From an uncultured Solirubrobacterales bacterium (GTDB lineage Bacteria > Actinomycetota > Thermoleophilia > Solirubrobacterales > 70-9): 33,280 nucleotides of DNA. This document shows, one piece after another, positions 26,605 through 33,280 of the stretch. The first letter of the stretch is position 1. Each line of letters opens with the position of its first letter. Location of the stretch: contig CAITDZ010000163.1 of the NCBI GenBank assembly GCA_903891285.1, forward strand, positions 1 through 33,280, written 5' to 3'. The notes below the pieces were generated by a model. The model was not told where the DNA came from. It was given only the letters and a program-made list of their open reading frames with translations, and did no database searches. The position numbers and the translations under genes are program-made.

Positions 26605-26987
26605 TCGGCGCGAGGGCCCATAACCCGGTGATGCCGATAGACCTCCTCGTCGGGATCGGAGGGGCTGCCGTGTTCGTCGGTCTCGGTCTCGACTGGTCGG
26701 CGGGCCAAACCGGGTACGAGACGCTCTCGGCCTTGAAGGTACTGCTGCTGATTGCAGGCGCGATGGCCCTCCTCGAACCGATCGTCCTCTTCTTCACAAG
26801 GAAGACCGACCTGCCGGTCGTCTGGCAGACGACCTTCTGCCTGCTCGGGAGCGCCCTCACGCTGATCCTGGTGGGCAAGGACGTGTTCCCACCGGAGCCT
26901 GGGTTCGACCTCGGGTTCTACGTCACCCTGGGTGGAATGCTGGTCGCTTCCGGCGCGGCCTGGACCACCGTTTCGCGGGAGAACTAG
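26601..26987 (+). CDS. Hypothetical integral membrane protein, about 4 TM segments
   Basis: GTGA overlap with folD; MPIDLLVGIGGAAVFVGLGLDWSAGQTGYETLSALKVLLLIAGAMALLEPIVLFF... Confidence 0.7.
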   Translation: MIGARAHNPVMPIDLLVGIGGAAVFVGLGLDWSAGQTGYETLSALKVLLLIAGAMALLEPIVLFFTRKTDLPVVWQTTFCLLGSALTLILVGKDVFPPEPGFDLGFYVTLGGMLVASGAAWTTVSREN

Positions 26988-27011
26988 CCGTCCCGACTGC
27001 ACCTGCTGGAC

Positions 27012-27017
27012 TAGACT
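27012..27017 (+). promoter_or_regulatory. Possible -10 (TAGACT) 7 nt before gatC GTG
   Basis: TANNNT 7 nt upstream of GTG 27025. Confidence 0.4.
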
Positions 27018-27024
27018 CAGGCCG

Positions 27025-27315
27025 GTGATCGACCGCGACCAGGTAGTCCATGTCGCCCGGCTCGCACGCCTCGAACTGGGCGAGGACGAGGTCGGGGCCC
27101 TGGCAGACGAGCTCTCTTCGATACTCGACCACGTCGACCGGCTGCTCGCGGTGGATACCGAGGGTGTCGAGCCGACGACCCACGTAGTACCCCTGGAGAA
27201 CGTCCTGAGGGACGACGTACCCGGTGAGGAGCTGACGCCCGAGCAGGCACTGGCATCGGCACCCAGCACCGAGGATGGGGCCTTTCTGGTCCCGTCCCCG
27301 AAGACCGAGGGCTGA
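27025..27315 (+). CDS. gatC: Asp/Glu-tRNA(Asn/Gln) amidotransferase subunit C (GTG start)
   Basis: VIDRDQVVHVARLARLELGEDEVGALADELSSILDHVDRLLAVDTEGVEPTTHVVPL..., canonical GatC followed by gatA. Confidence 0.93.
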   Translation: MIDRDQVVHVARLARLELGEDEVGALADELSSILDHVDRLLAVDTEGVEPTTHVVPLENVLRDDVPGEELTPEQALASAPSTEDGAFLVPSPKTEG

Positions 27316-27318
27316 GCG

Positions 27319-28752
27319 GTGGCTGGCGAGCCGCTTGGGGGGCTTTCCGCCTGCGCTACGGGGGAGGCGATCGGCTCGGGCGAACTCGATGGGGCGGAGT
27401 GCCTGGCCTTCTGGGCTGAGCGGGCCGGGGACGAGACCCTCAACGCGTACCTCTGCACCGATCAGGGTGATGCCGGTCAGCGGATCGCGGGGGCGCCGGT
27501 CGCCGTCAAGGACATCTTCTGCACCGAAGGCCTGCCGACCACGGCCGGCTCGAGGATCCTCGAGGGCTACGTCCCGCCATTCGACGCAACGGCTGTCAAC
27601 AGGCTCCGGGCGACTGGGCTGCCGATCCTCGGCAAGACGAACATGGACGAGTTCGCAATGGGTTCCTCGAACGAGAACTCAGCCTACGGTCCCGTTCTGA
27701 ACCCCTGGGACCGGACCCGGGTGCCCGGCGGTTCTTCGGGAGGGTCGGCGGCGGCGGTGGCCGCTGGGGCAGCACCCTGGGCGTTGGGCACCGATACCGG
27801 TGGCTCGATCCGTCAGCCGGCGGCACTCTGTGGAATCGTCGGCCTGAAACCGACCTACGGAGCGGTCTCCCGCTTCGGGATGATCGCCTTCGCTTCCTCG
27901 CTCGACCAGTGCGGGACCTTCGGCCACTCGGTCGCCGACGCGGCCGAGCTCCTCTCGGTGGTCGAGGGCCTCGATCCACGTGACTCGACCTCGACCGGGA
28001 TACCGGGGGGGCTTTCGCGACCGACGGCAAGTGACCTAGAGGGGATCACCATCGGGGTCCCACGGGATTTCCTGGAGGTTGGGGTCGAACAAGGCGTAGC
28101 CGACCGGTTTGCCGAGGCACTGGAAACCGTCGAGCGCCTCGGCGGCACGATTCGGAACATCGAACTTCCCCATGCCGAGTTGGGGATCTCGGCCTACTAC
28201 GTCATTGCACCGGCCGAGGCCTCGACCAATCTCTCCCGCTACGACGGGGTCCGTTACGGCCTCCGCGTGCCGGCAGACAGCCTGGTCGAGATGTACGAGA
28301 GGACTCGGGGTGAAGGCTTCGGTCCGGAGGTAAAACGCCGGATCATGCTGGGGACCTACGCCCTTTCCTCCGGGTATTACGACCAGTACTACGGCACGGC
28401 CCAGAAGGTGCGGACCTTGATCGTGCGCGATTTCGAGGCAGCTTTCTCCGAGGTGGACCTGATCGCGACCCCAACCACCCCCGGGGTCGCCTTCGGGCTG
28501 GGGGCGAAGACCTCCGACCCCTGGTCGATGTATCTGAACGACCTGTTCACGGTCCCGATGTCGCTCGCCGGCATTCCGGCGATCTCGATCCCCGCCGGGC
28601 TGGCGGAGCCCCCGGAAGGAGGCCCCGAGCTGCCGGTCGGCCTTCAGTTGGCAGCACCCGCCTTCGCCGAGCAGGCGTTGATCGAGTCGGCACATGCGCT
28701 CGAAGCCGCAATCGGCTTCGATCAGAGACCCGAGGGAGGCGGGAATTCATGA
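27319..28752 (+). CDS. gatA: Asp/Glu-tRNA(Asn/Gln) amidotransferase subunit A (GTG start)
   Basis: Amidase signature PGGSSGGSAAAVAAGAAPWALGTDTGGSIRQPAALCG. Confidence 0.96.
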   Translation: MAGEPLGGLSACATGEAIGSGELDGAECLAFWAERAGDETLNAYLCTDQGDAGQRIAGAPVAVKDIFCTEGLPTTAGSRILEGYVPPFDATAVNRLRATGLPILGKTNMDEFAMGSSNENSAYGPVLNPWDRTRVPGGSSGGSAAAVAAGAAPWALGTDTGGSIRQPAALCGIVGLKPTYGAVSRFGMIAFASSLDQCGTFGHSVADAAELLSVVEGLDPRDSTSTGIPGGLSRPTASDLEGITIGVPRDFLEVGVEQGVADRFAEALETVERLGGTIRNIELPHAELGISAYYVIAPAEASTNLSRYDGVRYGLRVPADSLVEMYERTRGEGFGPEVKRRIMLGTYALSSGYYDQYYGTAQKVRTLIVRDFEAAFSEVDLIATPTTPGVAFGLGAKTSDPWSMYLNDLFTVPMSLAGIPAISIPAGLAEPPEGGPELPVGLQLAAPAFAEQALIESAHALEAAIGFDQRPEGGGNS

Positions 28753-30203
28753 CCGAAGGGCTCCCAGACGACCTCGAAGCAGTGATCGGACTCGAGATCC
28801 ACGTCCAGCTCTCGACCGAGACCAAGATGTTCTGTGGTTGCAGGCTCTCCTTCGGCGACCCACCGAACACCCACACCTGCCCGGTCTGCCTCGCCCACCC
28901 GGGGGTCCTCCCGGTCCCCAACCGGCGAGCGATCGAGTATGCGATCCAGATAGCGCTGGCCCTCGGGTGCGAGATCGCCCCGAACTCGATCTTCCACAGA
29001 AAGAACTACTTCTACCCCGACAATCCGAAGGCGTACCAGATCAGCCAGTACGACGTCCCACTTGCGAGTGCCGGTGAGCTGGCGGATGTGAGGATCCATC
29101 GGGCCCACCTCGAGGAGGATGCGGCGAAGATGGTCCACATCGGCGAGAGTGGCCGGATCCAGGGTTCGAGCGGATCCCTGGTCGACTTCAATCGGGCCGG
29201 CACCCCGCTGGTCGAGATCGTCACCGAACCCGACATCCGGTCAGCCTCCGAGGCGAGGGAGTGGGGGCAGCTGCTCAGGGAGACGGTAAGGCAGCTCGGC
29301 GTCTCGGACGTGAACATGGAGGAAGGGAGCCTTCGGTGCGATGCCAACGTTTCGATCAGGCCGCGGGGTTCCTCCGAACTCGGGACCAAGACCGAACTGA
29401 AGAACATGAACTCCTTCAGGTTCCTCGAGAAGGGAATCACCGCGGAGCTCGAACGCCAGGCAGGCCTGGTTGCATCGGGCGAAAGGGTGGTCCAGGAGAC
29501 CCTCCACTTCGACCCGGGCACGGGTGCGCTCCACCCTCTTCGCTCGAAGGAGGAAGCTCATGACTACAGGTACCTGCCCGAGCCCGACCTCGTGCCGCTG
29601 GCTCCGGATTCCGAGATGCTCGAGCAGGCGAGGAAGACCCTCCCCGAGCTCCCGGAAGCGAAGGCGACGCGTTATCGCGATGAGCTGGGAATTCCGGAGG
29701 CCCCTGCCGAGTTGCTTTCCGTCCGGGCCGAGCTGGCGGCCTTCCTCGAGGCGATGCTCGTCGCAGAGCCGGACCTCGAACCGAGGGTAGCCGCCAACTG
29801 GCTGACCGGTGAGTTCGCCGCTGAGCTTCGTCGCAAGGGTGACCCCGAGCTCGGCGAGGTTCCGGTCGAGGCCGCTGCACTCGCCTCCCTCGCGTCGATG
29901 GCCCAGGCGAAGAAGATCTCCCACGGAACCGCGAAGGACCTCCTCACGAGGATGGTCGACGATGGGATAGACCCGGTTGCGGTCGTCACCGAGGAAGACC
30001 TCGGGCAGCTCTCTGACTCGTCCGAGCTCGAGGCCATAGTCGAAAAGGTCGTCGAGGAAAACCCCGGGCCAGCCGAAGAAGTCCGGGCCGGAAACGAAAA
30101 GGCGATAGGTGCGTTGGTCGGCGCGGTGATGAAGGAGACGGGGGGGCGAGCCGACGGCGGTGAGGTGAATCGGATCCTGAGGCAGGCGCTCGGTCTCGGC
30201 TGA
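28749..30203 (+). CDS. gatB: Asp/Glu-tRNA(Asn/Gln) amidotransferase subunit B
   Basis: VIGLEIHVQLSTETKMFCGC...TCPVCLAHPGVLPVPN, YFYPDNPKAYQISQYDVPL; ATGA overlap with gatA. Confidence 0.96.
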   Translation: MTEGLPDDLEAVIGLEIHVQLSTETKMFCGCRLSFGDPPNTHTCPVCLAHPGVLPVPNRRAIEYAIQIALALGCEIAPNSIFHRKNYFYPDNPKAYQISQYDVPLASAGELADVRIHRAHLEEDAAKMVHIGESGRIQGSSGSLVDFNRAGTPLVEIVTEPDIRSASEAREWGQLLRETVRQLGVSDVNMEEGSLRCDANVSIRPRGSSELGTKTELKNMNSFRFLEKGITAELERQAGLVASGERVVQETLHFDPGTGALHPLRSKEEAHDYRYLPEPDLVPLAPDSEMLEQARKTLPELPEAKATRYRDELGIPEAPAELLSVRAELAAFLEAMLVAEPDLEPRVAANWLTGEFAAELRRKGDPELGEVPVEAAALASLASMAQAKKISHGTAKDLLTRMVDDGIDPVAVVTEEDLGQLSDSSELEAIVEKVVEENPGPAEEVRAGNEKAIGALVGAVMKETGGRADGGEVNRILRQALGLG

Positions 30204-30243
30204 CCGGGCCCGGCAGCGGTCGGGGGAGCGCGAACGGCCGTCC

Positions 30244-30249
30244 TATACT
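30244..30249 (+). promoter_or_regulatory. Probable -10 (TATACT) 6 nt before ndh ATG
   Basis: TATACT-CGGCCG-ATG; near-consensus hexamer with leaderless spacing. Confidence 0.55.
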
Positions 30250-30255
30250 CGGCCG

Positions 30256-31569
30256 ATGGCCTGGAACGTAGTGATCGCTGGGGGCGGTTTCGCCGGTGCG
30301 AACGTCGCCCGGAGGCTCGAATCGATCCTCCCCGCCCAGTCTGCGCGTCTCGTGCTCGCCAATGACGTCAATTTCATGCTCTACACACCGTTCCTGCCGG
30401 AGGCCGCGGCTGGGACCCTCGAGCCGCGGCACGTCGTCACGCCCCTCAGGGAGATCGTCAAGCGGGCAAACCTGAAGCTCGGGGTGGTTGAAGGACACGA
30501 TCCCGCGACCCGCCAGGTCGAGATCACGACCCATGACGGTGGGACGGAGTTGGTTCGGTACGACCAGCTGGTGCTTGCCCCGGGGTCGATCTCCCGATTC
30601 CTTCCCATCCCCGGCCTCGCCGAACATGCGGTTGGGTTCAAGAGCCTCGCCGACGCGATCTGGGCGCGGAACACCGTGATCGAGTCGCTCGAGCTCGCCA
30701 ACGCGACCGAGGACCCGGAAGTGAGGGATCGACTGCTGCGGTTCGTCTTCGTCGGCGGTGGATACGCGGGCCTCGAGGCGCTGGCCGAGCTCCAGGACTT
30801 CGCTGCTGACGCCATGCGTCACTACCCCCGGGCACGACTCCACGGGATGCACTGGATGCTGGTCGAGGCAAAGGATCGCGTTCTTCCCGAGATCGACGAA
30901 GTCCTGGCTGACTACGCGGCGAAGGAGCTTCGCGGCCGCGGGATCGACATCCGACTCAACACGACGCTCTCGGAGGTCACTGCCGACACCGCCACCCTCT
31001 CCACGGGAGAGGTTTTTCCGACCAGGATGGTGGTCTGGACGGCCGGCGTCGTTCCCCACCCAAGTCTGAGGAACCTCTCGGTGCCTCTCGACGAGTCCGG
31101 GCGGGTCCTGGTCGACGACTTCCTCCGGGTCGAGGGAATGGAGGGGGTCTGGGCCCTGGGCGACGCTGCCGCCGTGCCGGACCCGGATGGGGGGCTCTGC
31201 GCGCCGACCGCCCAGCATGCCGTCCGACAGGCCGCCACGGCCGCCCGAAACGTTGCCGCCAGCCTGGGTATCGGTGCCCCGGCCCCGTATCGGTACCGAA
31301 GCCGCGCTGCCTTCGTCAACCTCGGGCGGTACAAGGCGGTGGGAATGGTCGGTGAGAGGACCTTCAGTGGCTTTCCTGCCTGGTGGATGGCCCGGACCTA
31401 CCACATGAGCCAGATCCCCGGGAATGCCCGGAAGTTCCGGGCGGTCCTCGACTGGACCGCCAGTTTGCCGTTCGAACGGGATCTCTCCGAGGTCGGTTCG
31501 ATCGGCAGGCCCGGGGTGCTGGCGACCGAGCGTTATGAGCGGGGCGGCTCGCACCGCCCGATGCGGTAG
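30256..31569 (+). CDS. ndh: Type II NADH dehydrogenase / NAD(P)/FAD-dependent oxidoreductase
   Basis: VVIAGGGFAGANVARRLE, VFVGGGYAGLEALAELQD, GVWALGDAAAVPDPDG, PTAQHAVRQA. Confidence 0.9.
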   Translation: MAWNVVIAGGGFAGANVARRLESILPAQSARLVLANDVNFMLYTPFLPEAAAGTLEPRHVVTPLREIVKRANLKLGVVEGHDPATRQVEITTHDGGTELVRYDQLVLAPGSISRFLPIPGLAEHAVGFKSLADAIWARNTVIESLELANATEDPEVRDRLLRFVFVGGGYAGLEALAELQDFAADAMRHYPRARLHGMHWMLVEAKDRVLPEIDEVLADYAAKELRGRGIDIRLNTTLSEVTADTATLSTGEVFPTRMVVWTAGVVPHPSLRNLSVPLDESGRVLVDDFLRVEGMEGVWALGDAAAVPDPDGGLCAPTAQHAVRQAATAARNVAASLGIGAPAPYRYRSRAAFVNLGRYKAVGMVGERTFSGFPAWWMARTYHMSQIPGNARKFRAVLDWTASLPFERDLSEVGSIGRPGVLATERYERGGSHRPMR

Positions 31570-31576
31570 GTGATCC

Positions 31577-31882
31577 GTGGGCTACGAGTGGATCGCGATC
31601 GCGGTCGGCTTCGGAGTCGCGACCGGGATCATCGGCAGGGCGAAAGGGAACTCCTTCCTGATCTGGTTCCTGGTCGGCGCAATCCTCCCCGTGATCGGAC
31701 TGGTCGCCGTGTTGCTCACCCGCAACGAGGACGCGGAGCCGGAGCGCCAGTGCCCGAACTGCCGGAAGATCGTCAAGCTCTACGTTCAGGTCTGCCCCCG
31801 TTGTGGCACCGAGCTCTACCTGCCGGACCCATCCGAAACACGTATGCCGCCGCCCCGGGGAGGACGGCGAGGGGTCACCTGA
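31577..31882 (+). CDS. Small membrane protein with C-terminal zinc ribbon
   Basis: Two hydrophobic segments then CPNCRKIVKLYVQVCPRCG; GTG start. Confidence 0.75.
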   Translation: MGYEWIAIAVGFGVATGIIGRAKGNSFLIWFLVGAILPVIGLVAVLLTRNEDAEPERQCPNCRKIVKLYVQVCPRCGTELYLPDPSETRMPPPRGGRRGVT

Positions 31883-32945
31883 GCCAGGTGCGGAAGATCG
31901 CGTTGGCGAAGCCAACCCCGTAACGGAAGACGGCCGGCTTCTTCGAACTGCCGTGGATTCGGGCGACGACCGTGACTGGGACCTCCTCCGACGGGATGCC
32001 CCGCTTGATCGCCTCGATCAGGAATTCCGACGTATGGAACTGTTCCTGCCTGAGCACGAGGCGGGGGAGGACGGTCGTCCTCACGGCCCGGTAACCGTTC
32101 GAGCAGTCGGTCACCTTCGTCCCGGTGATCAGTGAGACGAGCCGGTTGAAGAAAACGATCCCGGCCTCCCTGACCGGGTGCCCCTTCTCGGCCGACCCGA
32201 GGATCCGGGAGCCGTGGGCTACATCGACCTCACCGGTCAGTACGGGGGCCACGAGCCTTTCCATCTCGGCCGGCAGGTGCTGACCGTCGGCGTCCATGGT
32301 CACCGTGACCTCGGCCTCCGAGTCGACCATCAACCGATATCCGGTACGCATAGCCGCCCCGCCACCACGGTTCACGGCGTGGCGGGCCACCAATGCGCCG
32401 TGGGCCTCGGCGACCCCGGCCGTGTCGTCACGGGAGCCATCGTCGACCACCAGGACCGCCGTTTCCAGGCCACAGACTTCGCCCGGGATCGAGTTGAGTA
32501 CTTCCCCGAGATTCTCCGCCTCGTTGTAAGCCGGGATCACTATCCCGACCCTCCCCCGAAAAGCCTCCCGGTGGCCGTCGGCGCGGAACTGCTCGGAAGC
32601 CAGGCCCTCGAGCGCCTCGGACAGCTCCCTGCGGTTCCTCGTCCCGATGGAGAGTGCCCTGACCGAGACGACGAAGAGGATGACGATCGCGAAAACGGCC
32701 AGACCGAGGATCCGACCGCCGTTACCTCGCTCGAAGGAGAATGCGGACAACAGCCAGTCGGTCAACTCGGTCCCGGCGACGACCAGGAGTCCCAGGCCAC
32801 AGGCGACCAGGAAGACCACGACCGCATTCGAGAGCGTCCTGCGGCGGAGCAGGGCGTAGCCGATCAGGATGATCCCAAGCACGAGACCAGCGATCCGAAG
32901 CGCCGAGAGTTCGGGAGGGAAGACGGAGCCCAGGACCGGTGTCAC
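31875..32945 (-). CDS. Family 2 glycosyltransferase with N-terminal DUF2304-like membrane segment (polyprenyl-phosphate glycosyltransferase-like)
   Basis: N-term hydrophobic segments ...RIAGLVLGIILIGYALLRRRTLSNAV..., then GIVIPAYNEAENLGEVLNSIP, VVDDGSRDDT, TMDADGQHLP; GTG start. Confidence 0.85.
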   Translation of the reverse strand: MTPVLGSVFPPELSALRIAGLVLGIILIGYALLRRRTLSNAVVVFLVACGLGLLVVAGTELTDWLLSAFSFERGNGGRILGLAVFAIVILFVVSVRALSIGTRNRRELSEALEGLASEQFRADGHREAFRGRVGIVIPAYNEAENLGEVLNSIPGEVCGLETAVLVVDDGSRDDTAGVAEAHGALVARHAVNRGGGAAMRTGYRLMVDSEAEVTVTMDADGQHLPAEMERLVAPVLTGEVDVAHGSRILGSAEKGHPVREAGIVFFNRLVSLITGTKVTDCSNGYRAVRTTVLPRLVLRQEQFHTSEFLIEAIKRGIPSEEVPVTVVARIHGSSKKPAVFRYGVGFANAIFRTWLR

Positions 32946-33280
32946 GGGGAGACCCCCTCAGGGAGCCCGCCGCCGGGACCGGCCGGACGGGAGAGCCACC
33001 GCCAGGTCGTCGAGATCGCATACGCCACCAGGACGATCACCAGGGTCATCAGGACTTCGTTGCGTCTTGGGGGGGCGAGAGTGAGTACGGCGATCGCCGA
33101 GACGACCACGATCGGGAGGGTGAGCGGGATGACTTCCCAGCGGCGGTCTCTGCCGAGAAGTACGGCGCCAGCGACCGCCATGAGAACGAGGAGGATCTGG
33201 ACGGCCCTGCCGGGCGGACTCGACATCGCTTCGCCGACCCCCGAGTCCCACATTCGAACGCCCTTCCTCACGAGCATCCC
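32942..33280 (-). CDS. C-terminal part of an integral membrane protein (possibly a membrane glycosyltransferase), truncated by window edge
   Basis: Hydrophobic segments VQILLVLMAVAGAVLL, VIPLTLPIVVVSAIAVLTLA, VLMTLVIVLVAYAI; stop overlaps the GT2 GTG start (GTGA); open at the window end. Confidence 0.6.
   Translation of the reverse strand, partial: GMLVRKGVRMWDSGVGEAMSSPPGRAVQILLVLMAVAGAVLLGRDRRWEVIPLTLPIVVVSAIAVLTLAPPRRNEVLMTLVIVLVAYAISTTWRWLSRPAGPGGGLPEGVSP

Noticed and set aside
30202-30221. CCGGGCCCGG palindrome / GACCG...CGGTC hairpin after gatB
   Set aside because: Possible weak terminator, but short GC palindromes are common at this base composition and no U-tract follows.
29986-31554. 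522-aa minus-strand ORF opposite gatB end/ndh
   Set aside because: Antisense shadow of ndh; no motifs and runs through the ndh promoter region.

Overview
This is a 33.3 kb high-GC chromosomal window, probably from an actinobacterium; a Thermoleophilia-like origin is inferred from gene order and protein style only. It is almost entirely core metabolism. The + strand runs rpmI-rplT | trmH/spoU-type rRNA methyltransferase-pheS-pheT-argC-argJ-argB-argD-(small TM protein)-argG-(58-aa TM smORF) | coiled-coil/Rpf-like secreted protein, then dnaE | acyl-CoA dehydrogenase, then gltX-rrf2-cysK-cysE | pcrA/uvrD-folD-membrane protein | gatC-gatA-gatB | ndh-(zinc-ribbon membrane protein). The minus strand carries sixA, gadB, nfo, a GT2 glycosyltransferase with a membrane N-terminus, and the C-terminal part of a membrane protein cut by the window edge. 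I saw no tRNA, rRNA, CRISPR array or mobile element. The strongest anomaly is an in-frame TAG at 5825-5827 in argC. The conserved ArgC C-terminus (...[20 protein letters not shown]...) continues in the same frame to a TGA that overlaps the argJ ATG. Other items worth checking are: the absence of argF/argR/argH from the usual actinobacterial arg cluster, with small membrane ORFs in their place; an uncalled 58-aa TM smORF coupled to argG; a repeated TANNNT hexamer about 6-8 nt before start codons at transcription-unit heads (putative leaderless promoters); and an unavoidable head-to-head CDS overlap between nfo and gltX. I found no convincing new multi-gene defence or mobile system.
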